From Thalassobacillus devorans (GTDB lineage: Bacteria > Bacillota > Bacilli > Bacillales > Halobacillaceae): a stretch of 64,000 nt of DNA. Position 1 is the first letter of the stretch. The number at the start of each line of letters is the position of its first letter. Under the pieces are notes generated by a model, which was given only the letters and a program-made list of their open reading frames with translations, ran no database searches and had not been told where the DNA came from. Of this stretch, positions 16,458-24,581 are shown piece after piece. The position numbers and the translations under genes are program-made. Location: the NCBI RefSeq assembly GCF_011761345.1, contig NZ_JAASRY010000003.1, positions 186,001 to 250,000 on the forward strand, given 5' to 3'.

Positions 16458-17786
16458 TTACGATAATAGCGGGATGATCAATCCGGCTAATAACAGAATC
16501 AGTGCTCCTCCCAATCGGGATGAAATTTGGGCAAAAGGCATCAGTTCCATTCTTCTGGAAGCAGAAAGCACCGCAACATCACCAGTACCACCCATGTTAG
16601 CCATACATAGTCCGGCTGTGATTGCTGCTTCAATTGGATAGAACCCGACAAGTTTACCAAGCAGTCCAGCTCCGATGATGGCACCGAACACTACTCCGAA
16701 TACCGTTAGAATGTACTGCAGAGTCATCGCTTCAATCACAGTATTTAAATCCGTGTAGGCAATTCCGATACCAAACAGCAAGGCAAGGGTCCAGTTGCTG
16801 GCAACAAATTTATACCACTGACTTGCACCTTCCAGCACATTATTTGGAATGATATCAGCAATTTTTGCAATTGCGACGATAATGATCATCAACGCATACG
16901 GGTGAAGCGGGATCACGTCTCCGAGCAAAGTACCAACAGCAAAGAAAGTGATGGCCGCAAGCAGCCCGATTCCCATTTTCTGAATATCATAGGTTTGTTT
17001 TTCCTCTTTATAACTGAATCCCTGGATCAGCTGGCCATTCCCGGTAAGGGAAGGCACTTTTTTTCCAAGCAGGTTAAGCATACTGGCAAGTACAATAGCG
17101 AACACGTTACCAAGTGCCAGTGCCGGCACAAGCATGGAAATATAGTAGCTTGGATCATTTCCGAGCATCTCAGAGTAAATTTGACTCATTGGTACTGCGC
17201 CAGCGCCCATGCCGCCGCCCATGATCGGCATCGTAATGACGAGAACCGCGTCCCTGATGGAGAATCCGACTAAAGCACCTAACAGGCCGGCAAACGCCAT
17301 TGCACCGATAACAGCACCGAAGATTGGCAGGAAGTAGCGCAATCCGACTTTTACAAGAATCTTTTTGTTCATACCGAGAATACTTCCGGTGATCAAAGCG
17401 GCGATATAGAAGTTAAGAAAGCCGCCGTCTTTCATGAAATCTGTCATGGATGTTACCGATGCTTCCGGCAGCCATCCGGCATAAACCATAAATGCTGCTC
17501 CGAAAATGGCGATGATTGCACCGCCGCCAAGAAAAGTCCGGACGATCGGAGTACGATCCCCGACGAAACCTAACAATTCACCGAATACCATCATGACAAG
17601 TAAGCTTCCAATCATACCGCCGGGCAGGTTACCTGTATAGAGGCTTAAAATAGTAATCGCTGCAAAAATCCCGAACCATAATATCGGAATTTCAAATATC
17701 TTAAGGCTCTTCTTTTCGCTGTGCATTTCCGTGACTTGGGTATCCGTCTGTCGTTCATATTCGAGTTCTCTGGCTGTTTGAGACAT
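16458..17786 (-). CDS. 2-hydroxycarboxylate transporter (CitS/MaeN family)
   Basis: 442 residues from the ATG at 17786, chosen for AAAGGAG upstream; the frame extends further but without sense. After a polar N-terminus come about 11 hydrophobic helices. GGGMGAGAVPMS and MANMGGTGDVAVLSA correspond to the two conserved GGxG re-entrant loops of this family, which imports citrate, malate or lactate with Na+ or H+. First gene of the operon with the lyase and CoA-transferase, preceded by a candidate cre. In B. subtilis the related maeN is controlled by the MalK/MalR two-component system, and a system of that type lies about 1.5 kb upstream. Confidence 0.92.
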   Translation of the reverse strand: MSQTARELEYERQTDTQVTEMHSEKKSLKIFEIPILWFGIFAAITILSLYTGNLPGGMIGSLLVMMVFGELLGFVGDRTPIVRTFLGGGAIIAIFGAAFMVYAGWLPEASVTSMTDFMKDGGFLNFYIAALITGSILGMNKKILVKVGLRYFLPIFGAVIGAMAFAGLLGALVGFSIRDAVLVITMPIMGGGMGAGAVPMSQIYSEMLGNDPSYYISMLVPALALGNVFAIVLASMLNLLGKKVPSLTGNGQLIQGFSYKEEKQTYDIQKMGIGLLAAITFFAVGTLLGDVIPLHPYALMIIIVAIAKIADIIPNNVLEGASQWYKFVASNWTLALLFGIGIAYTDLNTVIEAMTLQYILTVFGVVFGAIIGAGLLGKLVGFYPIEAAITAGLCMANMGGTGDVAVLSASRRMELMPFAQISSRLGGALILLLAGLIIPLLS

Positions 17787-17822
17787 CTCGACCACTCCTT
17801 TTTGAAATTTAAATAGATAAAA

Positions 17823-17836
17823 CGTAAACGCTTTCA
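17823..17836 (-). promoter_or_regulatory. Candidate CcpA site (cre) before the 2-hydroxycarboxylate operon
   Basis: On the minus strand the site reads TGAAAGCGTTTACG, 13 of 14 positions matching the cre consensus TGWAANCGNTNWCA. It lies 37 nt upstream of the transporter start, a position suited to repression by CcpA in the presence of preferred sugars. Confidence 0.6.
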
Positions 17837-17911
17837 ATTCCGTAGTTTTAATAATAAGAAAGTTCACAAAAATTTCACACATTATGAAACTATTGATAAT
17901 ATTGTAATTAA

Positions 17912-17937
17912 AAAAAGCAACCGAATCGGTTGCTTTT
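17912..17937 (-). terminator. Terminator of the carbonic anhydrase gene
   Basis: AAAGCAACCGA and TCGGTTGCTTT form a stem with a one-base loop (17914-17936), followed on the minus strand by a T run. It lies about 60 nt past the gene's stop. Confidence 0.8.
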
Positions 17938-17997
17938 AAAATGGCTATGTTACCCACGCCTCCATCTTTTTTTAGGGATTCGTTTATCTTCAATGAA

Positions 17998-18801
17998 TTA
18001 TTCCTTAACTTCTAATACAGAACGGTCGTTTAAAGGTTGAACAGGGCGATGGTTGTCCGGAAAGATTTGCTGGAATGCTTGAATTTGTTCTTTTGACATC
18101 TCAATCGGCTGCTTAAAAATAACCCATTTTACTTCTTCTGTACAGGGAGGAGTTGTTAGCGAACCATTATAATGAAAAGACGTTTGGTTTTGGGGAAGTA
18201 TCGCTTGTAAATCAATCTTTCCATCTAATTGTTTCTCTTCCGATGTTTCTTCGTCAGGTAATATATCCCAAACTGATGCCAGTGCTTCATTTTCTGTTCC
18301 TTCTTGTATCATTACTCCAAGGACCGCAATCTCCCCATTAGCGTCTTCATGTACAAGATGCAGCTCCATATCAAAAATTACTCCATTAAATTGGTGCTCA
18401 CTTGGCGTATGGAAATGAAATTGAGCGAGCTGATATTTATTATCCTCCACTACCATATGGTTGCTGTCTGTTGAAGCATTAGCCTGCACGGTATGCCCAT
18501 TGTTTATGATTGTAAAAGGGGTTGGCTCATATTGAATTTGAATATTTTCTATATCTTCACCCGCTTGTAAGTGGGAAAATTCAAGATTAATTGGAGATTG
18601 TTCACTTCCGTTGGCACATGCTTCGTATGCCGGGTCCAATTCTCTCCAGTGCTCAGGGCCTGTTTCTCCTTTATAAGACCATTTTGACTGGTCAGACTCA
18701 CTATTGCTTGTCTCAGAGTTTTCATTCGTTTTTTCCGAACAAGCTCCCAATGAAAAACTGAAAAACACAGCTAAACAGGTATGCGCAAGTTTTGTTCTCA
18801 T
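17998..18801 (-). CDS. Alpha-type carbonic anhydrase, lipoprotein
   Basis: 267 residues. Lipobox LGAC with Cys21, then a Ser/Glu-rich tether. The catalytic domain begins WSYKGETGPEHW; QSPINLE, the zinc ligands in QFHFHTPSEHQ and ELHLVH, and the active-site floor SLTTPPCTEEVKW are all present. Converts CO2 and water to bicarbonate on the outer face of the membrane. It sits between the two-component genes and the transporter operon but has its own terminator. Confidence 0.94.
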   Translation of the reverse strand: MRTKLAHTCLAVFFSFSLGACSEKTNENSETSNSESDQSKWSYKGETGPEHWRELDPAYEACANGSEQSPINLEFSHLQAGEDIENIQIQYEPTPFTIINNGHTVQANASTDSNHMVVEDNKYQLAQFHFHTPSEHQFNGVIFDMELHLVHEDANGEIAVLGVMIQEGTENEALASVWDILPDEETSEEKQLDGKIDLQAILPQNQTSFHYNGSLTTPPCTEEVKWVIFKQPIEMSKEQIQAFQQIFPDNHRPVQPLNDRSVLEVKE

Positions 18802-18880
18802 GAGCTGTCATCTCCTCCTCTAATATTATCTATCCATAAAAATACATGAAAGAAAAATAGCAGCAAAATATTAATTGGAA

Positions 18881-18894
18881 GGAAAGCGCTTACA
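18881..18894. promoter_or_regulatory. Possible cre upstream of carbonic anhydrase
   Basis: GGAAAGCGCTTACA matches the cre consensus at 13 of 14 positions and lies about 80 nt upstream of the carbonic anhydrase start. Site quality is moderate and there is no further support. Confidence 0.35.
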
Positions 18895-19023
18895 ACTTGC
18901 AAAAAGGGAAAATAGACGGTCCTCTTATAAGTACAAATAACCAATTCGTTATATAAGTGAAAGTTAAAATGTTCATGAATCACCCTCATGGTGATCAGCC
19001 GCCGACAGAAACACAAAGGTAGT

Positions 19024-19152
19024 GGTCTTAATAGACGGTATCAAGACTATTAGAAAGTAAGGATGTCGGGGAGATGGTTTTAATAGATAGTATAAGAACC
19101 AGAAGCAAACGAAAATCCTGCCTGGACGGTCTTAATAAGGCGGGAAAGAGGG
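19024..19152. repeat. Array B: 25-bp GGTC...GACC palindromes, 52-bp period
   Basis: Units start at 19024, 19076 and 19128, exactly 52 apart. Unit 1 reads GGTCTTAATA, 5 nt, ATCAAGACT; unit 2 GGTTTTAATA, 5 nt, TATAAGAACC; unit 3 keeps only the left half GGTCTTAATA. The 27 bases between palindromes are unrelated. The array fills part of the 516-bp gap between the carbonic anhydrase promoter and the response-regulator terminator; nothing else is apparent in 19153-19275. Confidence 0.82.
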
Positions 19153-19275
19153 GGATTACCATACATAAAAATTGGTGCTGAATATTACTTTCCTACTAAA
19201 GCCATTGATAAGTGGCTGACAGAAACGGAGACTAAACATTTCGGTGATCAATCCTGAGCCAGCATTCACAGAATA

Positions 19276-19310
19276 AAAAGGGAACTTCTCTAATCAGGAA
19301 GTTCCCTTTT
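19276..19310 (-). terminator. Terminator of the two-component operon
   Basis: Perfect 13-bp stem AAAAGGGAACTTC / GAAGTTCCCTTTT with a 9-nt loop, and a U tract on the minus strand. It lies 8 nt past the response-regulator stop. Confidence 0.88.
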
Positions 19311-19317
19311 CAAGAGC

Positions 19318-20034
19318 TTATAAATAACAAGCAATAATGTGCTGCCTGTCCTCATGCAGCTGATATTGATAAATAGGGCGTCCCACGCCATAGATCAAGT
19401 CTTCTTCCAAATAACCGATGTCCGTCAGGAATTTTAAATACTTTCTTATCGATACCCGTGAAATATTTGCTGCTTCTGCAATATCTTCGGTGGAAAAAGC
19501 TTGCCCCACATAGGAAAGGATTACTTCATTAATCGTCTGCAGCGTATTTTTCGTAAGCCCCTTTGGCAGTTCCTGTGGCTTCGGCTGGTTGGAGGCAGGC
19601 TGACTTTTCTTCCGGAACAGGCGGTCCAGTTCCTGTTGGCTGACACTGCTTTTATGATGGAGTTTATAATAATTATTTTTGTACCGTGTAAGTGCCTCTT
19701 GAAAGCGGTCGAACTCAAATGGCTTGATTAAATAATCGATTGCCCCGAGTCGTAATGACTGCTGAATCTGCTCCATTTCCGAAGCGGCTGTAATCAGAAT
19801 GACATCCACATCCTCGTTTTGCTCCCGAATCTGCCTTAGAAAATCAATACCATTCAACCCTGGCATATACACATCAAGCAGTATCAAATCGATTTTGATT
19901 TGAGCCATATGGCCAACGGCCTCATTCGTGTTTGCCGCCGTTCCGCTGAGGGTGAAGCCTTCCACTTGTTCGACATATTGCCTGTTGAGTGCTGCCACCA
20001 TCGGATCATCTTCTACAATTAGTACTTTAATCAT
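19318..20034 (-). CDS. CitB/DcuR-type response regulator
   Basis: 238 residues from the ATG at 20034, with AGGAGG upstream. The receiver domain starts MIKVLIVEDDPMV, with phospho-acceptor D54 (LLDVYMPG) and the conserved Lys in YLIKPFEFDRF. The C-terminal helix-turn-helix (TLQTINEVILSYVGQAFSTEDIAEAANISRVSIRKYLKFL) is of the CitT/DctR/MalR kind. Overlaps the kinase gene by 8 nt. Likely activates carboxylate uptake genes; the 2-hydroxycarboxylate operon downstream is the obvious target (inference). Confidence 0.9.
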   Translation of the reverse strand: MIKVLIVEDDPMVAALNRQYVEQVEGFTLSGTAANTNEAVGHMAQIKIDLILLDVYMPGLNGIDFLRQIREQNEDVDVILITAASEMEQIQQSLRLGAIDYLIKPFEFDRFQEALTRYKNNYYKLHHKSSVSQQELDRLFRKKSQPASNQPKPQELPKGLTKNTLQTINEVILSYVGQAFSTEDIAEAANISRVSIRKYLKFLTDIGYLEEDLIYGVGRPIYQYQLHEDRQHIIACYL

Positions 20035-21637
20035 TGCCGTCACCTCCTGATTCATATGGGATTATGATGGAAAAGGTTGTTCCTTGTCCGGGACTGGAGT
20101 CAACTTCAATCGATCCTTCCAGCTGCTCTACACTATCTTTTGCCAAATAGAGGCCAAAGCCGCGATGATGTCCTTCTTTACTGGATATTCCCTTCTGGAA
20201 AATTTCCTCTTGCTTATGTTTATCTATCCCGTCTCCGGTATCGGTTACCGTCATTGTCAATAGCTCATCGATATAAGAAAGCTCTAGCCTGACTTCTTTT
20301 TGCTCCGAATGGCTGACACTTTCGATGGCATTATCAATGATATTTCCAAGAATGGTAATCAACTCATGCGTCAGTGATGCGTCATCAGGTTTTGGTATGG
20401 TGGTTTCACTATGGATTGTAAAATTAACATGCGCTTCCCGAGCGTAACTGATTTTTCCTATGATAAAACCGGCAAACGCTGGATCCTTAATCGATCGTGT
20501 GACATTGCCTACCTCATGTGCCTGGTGATCGACCAGTTTGCTGATGAAGGCTTTAACCTGATCGTATTCTTCTAATTTGATCATGCCTAGCAGGACATGA
20601 AGCTGGTTCATGAACTCATGGGACTGAGCCCGGAGTGTATCGGCATACATCTGTACCCCGGTCAGCTGCCCGGCCAATTGATTGACCTCTGTTTTGTCCC
20701 GGAATGTCGCGATGGCGCCGACAATTTCATCATTAACGACAATCGGAACCCGGTTGGTGATGATCGATACGCCATTGATGACTTGCTCTTCGTCAAGATC
20801 CGGCTCCAGATCGGTTAGAATATCAGCCAACAAAGTTCCAGGCAAAAATTCATTGATTTTCATTCCAATGGGTTCTTTATCCATCAGTCCGGCTTTTTGA
20901 AAAATCCGTCGTGCAGACCTGTTTACAAGCACGATGTCAGCTTCTTTGTCGATGGCGATAATCCCTTCATGGACGGAATGAAGCATTTGATTCCTTTCTT
21001 CATGAATTCTTGCAATAGCGTGAGGCTCTAAACCGAATAAGCTTTTCTTTATATAATTGGCCAGCAGGAAAGCGCCAATAATGCCGACAATTAAGCCGAT
21101 GACCGTTCCAATTACAATCTGCTTTTGACTCTGCTTTATGGACGCCTCCACTGCCTGCAGCGAGATGCCGACAGCTACCGCTCCAATCTGAGTCTGTTCT
21201 TCGTTGTAAATCGGCGTAAACGCACGCAGTGATTTTCCAAGCGTTCCGGTCGATCTGGAAGTATACGTCTCTCCTTGAAGGACGCGCTTCTCGTCACCAC
21301 CGACAAAATGATTGCCGATCCGATCCGGTTCTGGATGAGATTTCCGGATGCCGTCCATATCCATGACGACCACAAACATGACATCAGCCGCATCCTGGAT
21401 CGTCATTGCATAATCCTGGATATTGTTTTCCTGTGCTTCGTCCTGCAGTCCGGTTTTGACCACCCGAGACTCTGCGACTGTACGGGAAACAATTTGAGCT
21501 TTTTCTTCTAACTGTGCTTCAATGTTGTCGCTTGTCGTATTGGTGATAAGAAGATCCGTGATTAATAAAGATACTAATACGACGATGCAGACAAATAATA
21601 TAATCATCGTGCTTAACTTGAACCGGGGTTTTGGCAA
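20027..21637 (-). CDS. CitA/DcuS-type sensor histidine kinase
   Basis: 536 residues from a TTG start with AGAGGTG upstream. Two transmembrane helices (about 10-32 and 173-195) enclose an extracytoplasmic sensor domain of the CitA/DcuS fold. A PAS domain (about 215-315) follows, then the H box LRAQSHEFMNQLHVL with H340, and a HATPase_c domain (IIDNAIES, DTGDGI, GFGLYLAKD). The family binds citrate, malate or C4-dicarboxylates outside the cell. B. subtilis MalK, which controls malate uptake by a 2-HCT carrier, is a plausible functional match given the gene context. Confidence 0.9.
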   Translation of the reverse strand: MPKPRFKLSTMIILFVCIVVLVSLLITDLLITNTTSDNIEAQLEEKAQIVSRTVAESRVVKTGLQDEAQENNIQDYAMTIQDAADVMFVVVMDMDGIRKSHPEPDRIGNHFVGGDEKRVLQGETYTSRSTGTLGKSLRAFTPIYNEEQTQIGAVAVGISLQAVEASIKQSQKQIVIGTVIGLIVGIIGAFLLANYIKKSLFGLEPHAIARIHEERNQMLHSVHEGIIAIDKEADIVLVNRSARRIFQKAGLMDKEPIGMKINEFLPGTLLADILTDLEPDLDEEQVINGVSIITNRVPIVVNDEIVGAIATFRDKTEVNQLAGQLTGVQMYADTLRAQSHEFMNQLHVLLGMIKLEEYDQVKAFISKLVDHQAHEVGNVTRSIKDPAFAGFIIGKISYAREAHVNFTIHSETTIPKPDDASLTHELITILGNIIDNAIESVSHSEQKEVRLELSYIDELLTMTVTDTGDGIDKHKQEEIFQKGISSKEGHHRGFGLYLAKDSVEQLEGSIEVDSSPGQGTTFSIIIPYESGGDGND

Positions 21638-21849
21638 TGGATGTCACCTCTATTTGGTAAAGAAATGGCTACGTTTATTTTATTTGTTAACTTTGCAAGA
21701 AAAACAAAGGATATGGTGGGCGATAGGAGACAAAACTTATGGCTGAGTGTGGGGAAAACGGCATGCATATCGAGGCATACATAAACACCACTTTTTGTAC
21801 CATTATAAACATGTAAAGACAAAAGCTAAACTAGAAAGGATGAGATCGC

Positions 21850-22101
21850 ATGGATGATAAGGCGAAAAAACGGAAATTAGAAGTTGAAACAAGAGACAAT
21901 AAAGAAATAGAACTTGAAACGGCTCACCCCGGTTTGGAAGACTACAGTGTGCAAAACGATAACTTTGCTCCGGGTGAAAACAGATATTTAAATGAACAGC
22001 CAGGTGACCGAGCAGAGTTTTCTGAGGAGCTGGCCGATGGTGGAGAACGAGATGAGTTAGCGAGGAGACAATCTGGAAATAACTGCGGTGGTCTATCATA
22101 A
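21850..22101 (+). CDS. Small acidic hydrophilic protein of unknown function
   Basis: 83 residues from an ATG with AAAGGATGAG upstream; a good terminator follows. Highly charged and without hydrophobic segments: a basic start (KAKKRKLEVE), then an acidic middle and SGNNCGG at the end, with a single Cys. No family recognised. Composition suggests a disordered, heat-stable cytoplasmic or spore protein; its neighbour sspH is a spore gene, but a link is speculative. Confidence 0.6.
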   Translation: MDDKAKKRKLEVETRDNKEIELETAHPGLEDYSVQNDNFAPGENRYLNEQPGDRAEFSEELADGGERDELARRQSGNNCGGLS

Positions 22102-22108
22102 AGACTCA

Positions 22109-22140
22109 GACCCGCCAGGTAAAATGGCGGGTCCTCTTTT
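22109..22140. terminator. Terminator between convergent genes
   Basis: GACCCGCCA (22109-22117) pairs with TGGCGGGTC (22125-22133) with a 7-nt loop, then CTCTTTTCTT on the plus strand. Confidence 0.85.
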
Positions 22141-22141
22141 C

Positions 22142-22321
22142 TTATTGTTCCTGTAAACTGTCTACCGGAACGCTTTGCTTTTGTTCTGGATTATTAAGTG
22201 GGTGAATCGTAGCTGTTCCACTTGTTTCGTCAACGTGTTCGATGTAGACACTTTCTCCGTTATAGGTCACATTCACCATATCGGACGAGAAAGCAATATC
22301 CTGTGCTCTTTGAGCTTCCAT
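22142..22321 (-). CDS. sspH: Small acid-soluble spore protein, SspH family
   Basis: 59 residues, ATG at 22321 with AGGAGGTGAT upstream, stop at 22142. The sequence contains MVNVTYNGESVYIEHVDE, a T-A-T-I-H-PLNNP segment and VPVDSLQEQ, the pattern of the H-type small acid-soluble spore proteins (SspH), which run near 59 residues. Made in the forespore and packed in the spore core. This supports an endospore-forming organism. The gene is very short and easily missed. A sigma-G-type promoter is expected upstream but I could not define one. Confidence 0.88.
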   Translation of the reverse strand: MEAQRAQDIAFSSDMVNVTYNGESVYIEHVDETSGTATIHPLNNPEQKQSVPVDSLQEQ

Positions 22322-22513
22322 TTCGTAATCACCTCCTCTAAATCAGTAATAATCATACTATTTGTTTTCCATTGATGAGATATACTTTTCATGGTTGAAA
22401 ATTATCTTAGGCGGTCAGGAGTCTCAGCACATACTTATTAAAGGGCTCTTAAAAACGAAATCATTCCGTTAAAATAAGTAGTAGGTAAACACAACGTTAC
22501 GAGGGGGATGAGG

Positions 22514-24169
22514 ATGGATGAAATAATAACAGATATTCTGGTAATAGGATCGGGAGCAGCTGGGCTGGCAGCCAGTGTGTATGCTGCTGAGTCGAGTCAA
22601 CAAATTCTGGTCATCGACAAAGGAGCCATCGGCAGAAGCGGTTCTACGGTAGGGGCTGTTCAAATCGCCAGTCTGGGGAGCTGGAGTCATCGAGAAGACA
22701 GCTTAGATGCTTACCAGCAGGACATCCGTGAAAGCGGAAGGGGATTAAGCAGTCCTGTCCTTACAGACGTACTTGTCCAGGATATCTCTGCTCGCCTGGA
22801 AGACTTGCTTCAATGGGGGCTGAAACTGGATAAAAACGAACACAATGATATTTTGGTGGCCGCAACATCCGGCCATACCATACCGCGTTCCATCAGTTCA
22901 AAAAAAGGAAAGACAGGCCTCGCAATCCTCCAGGTTTTAACTAAAAGGGCAAAGAACAGCAGCAACATCAAACGCTGGAGTGATGTCATAACGCTGGAAC
23001 TGGTAAAAGCGAATGGAAGAGTGGCAGGAGCTGTAGTTTTAGATTTGAAAGAAAACAAGTCTTATTTGATTCGCTGCAAAACAGTTATCCTTGCAACTGG
23101 GGGAATCGGACAGCTGTATTCAACCACCAGCAATCCCGCACAATCTACAGGTGACGGGTTTGCTTTAAGTTTAACGGCTGGTGCTGCACTGGTAGATATG
23201 GAACAGATCCAATTCTACCCCGTCAGTTTAATCCATCCACCATCACTTTCCGGTCTTTGTCTTAGCTTTTATCATTTGGCAAAACTCTATAATCGTAACG
23301 GGGAACGGTTTATGGATAAATATGAGCCGGAGACAATGGAAAACACAACCCGTGACAAGTTAGCGATTGCAATCGCTTCTGAAGTTGAAGAAGGACTGGG
23401 CACCCCTGGTGGAGGAGTTTGGGTAGATGCAACGGGAAATATAGAGGAAGTGAAACGGCAATTTCATCATGAATATCAATTATGCCTCGATCGCGGCCTA
23501 GATCTTGCCAGTCACCTTGCAGAAGCAGGTCCAGCCGCCCATTTTATTATGGGTGGGATATGGATTGATGGGGATGCTGCTTCCACAACGCCAGGCTTAT
23601 ATGCAGCCGGCGAATCAGCTGGCGGCTTGCATGGTGGCAACCGGCTTGGGAACAATGCATTATCGGAGTGTATTGTTTTCGGAGCAAGGGCTGGAAAGGC
23701 AGCTGCAAGGGAATCCGCGCGCATGAAGTCTATAACGGATGGTGTCCCCCTGCAAACAAAAAAAGCAGATAAAATAATAAACGTTATTTCCAATTCCGAG
23801 CAAGGGACAGAGCGTTCCTATGCATGTAAAAAAGCTGTTCAAACACTCATGGGAAAATATGTGGGTGTGGTACGTTCCACAAAAGAACTCCTCCAGGCAA
23901 AAGCAGAAATAAAGGCAATCGAGGAAAAGTTAGATCAGGTAAAAATAACGAGTTCACCCGATTTTTATTCGAAAGAAATCCTGGATTATATCGAAGCTGT
24001 GCATATGGTAACCACCGCCCAGGCTATTGTGGAAGCTGCTTTAACCAGGAAAGAAAGCAGAGGAGCCCATCATAATAAAAATTTTCCAGAGCAACTGACA
24101 GAAGTGAAGCATACAATCGTGAAAGTCGAAAACGGAAAGATGACTGTACAGGAAGAAGGGGAAGTATGA
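22514..24169 (+). CDS. FAD flavoprotein of the fumarate reductase / aspartate oxidase family
   Basis: 551 residues from the ATG at 22514; an ATG two codons earlier is too close to the GAGGGGG site. N-terminal FAD loop DILVIGSGAAGLAAS, then IDKGAIGRSGST, ILATGGIG, and the C-terminal FAD motif GLYAAGESAGGLHGGNRLGNNAL. SdhA links FAD to a His in an R-S-H-T motif; here the matching stretch is RSGST, so FAD is probably not covalently bound. C-terminal helical domain follows. Overlaps the next gene (2Fe-2S protein) by ATGA, so the two probably form one complex. Substrate unknown. Confidence 0.88.
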   Translation: MDEIITDILVIGSGAAGLAASVYAAESSQQILVIDKGAIGRSGSTVGAVQIASLGSWSHREDSLDAYQQDIRESGRGLSSPVLTDVLVQDISARLEDLLQWGLKLDKNEHNDILVAATSGHTIPRSISSKKGKTGLAILQVLTKRAKNSSNIKRWSDVITLELVKANGRVAGAVVLDLKENKSYLIRCKTVILATGGIGQLYSTTSNPAQSTGDGFALSLTAGAALVDMEQIQFYPVSLIHPPSLSGLCLSFYHLAKLYNRNGERFMDKYEPETMENTTRDKLAIAIASEVEEGLGTPGGGVWVDATGNIEEVKRQFHHEYQLCLDRGLDLASHLAEAGPAAHFIMGGIWIDGDAASTTPGLYAAGESAGGLHGGNRLGNNALSECIVFGARAGKAAARESARMKSITDGVPLQTKKADKIINVISNSEQGTERSYACKKAVQTLMGKYVGVVRSTKELLQAKAEIKAIEEKLDQVKITSSPDFYSKEILDYIEAVHMVTTAQAIVEAALTRKESRGAHHNKNFPEQLTEVKHTIVKVENGKMTVQEEGEV

Positions 24170-24465
24170 GTCGGCTTGTTGTTAAAATTGATCGTTCAGA
24201 AATGAGAACCGACCAATATGAAATAGATTTAAAAACTGGCAGGACCGTCCTTGAGGCAGTAGAGGCCATTTATCATCATCATGATCCAAGCCTTGCCTAC
24301 CGTTATTCTTGTCGCACCGGTTTATGTACGACATGCATGATGCTGATTAATGGCAAGCCCGGTTTAAGCTGTATGAAGATGGCTGAACCCGGGGAAAATG
24401 GGGTTCTTCATCTGGCTCCACTTCCAAAAGGGAGAACGATTAAGGACCTTATAAAAGAAGTATAA
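24166..24465 (+). CDS. Small 2Fe-2S protein resembling the N-terminal half of SdhB/FrdB
   Basis: 99 residues. YSCRTGLCTTCMMLINGKPGLSC supplies the four cysteines of a plant-type [2Fe-2S] cluster in the spacing used by succinate dehydrogenase iron-sulfur subunits. The protein ends where SdhB would continue into its 4Fe-4S/3Fe-4S domain, and no membrane anchor gene follows. Start overlaps the flavoprotein stop. Probably passes electrons from the flavoprotein to an unidentified acceptor. Confidence 0.85.
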   Translation: MSRLVVKIDRSEMRTDQYEIDLKTGRTVLEAVEAIYHHHDPSLAYRYSCRTGLCTTCMMLINGKPGLSCMKMAEPGENGVLHLAPLPKGRTIKDLIKEV

Positions 24466-24581
24466 ATAGTTATTTGGACCGGGTTGCTCTGGTTTTTTTA
24501 TGTCTGCCCGGGAAAGGGGCATTTTTTGCTTTTCCTTACGATAAGGTATTAGGGAATATGCTTTTCCTGGAGGGGTAATTC

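Noticed and set aside
18798-19016. 72-residue minus-strand frame upstream of carbonic anhydrase
   Set aside because: No ribosome site or family; it covers the promoter region and a possible cre.
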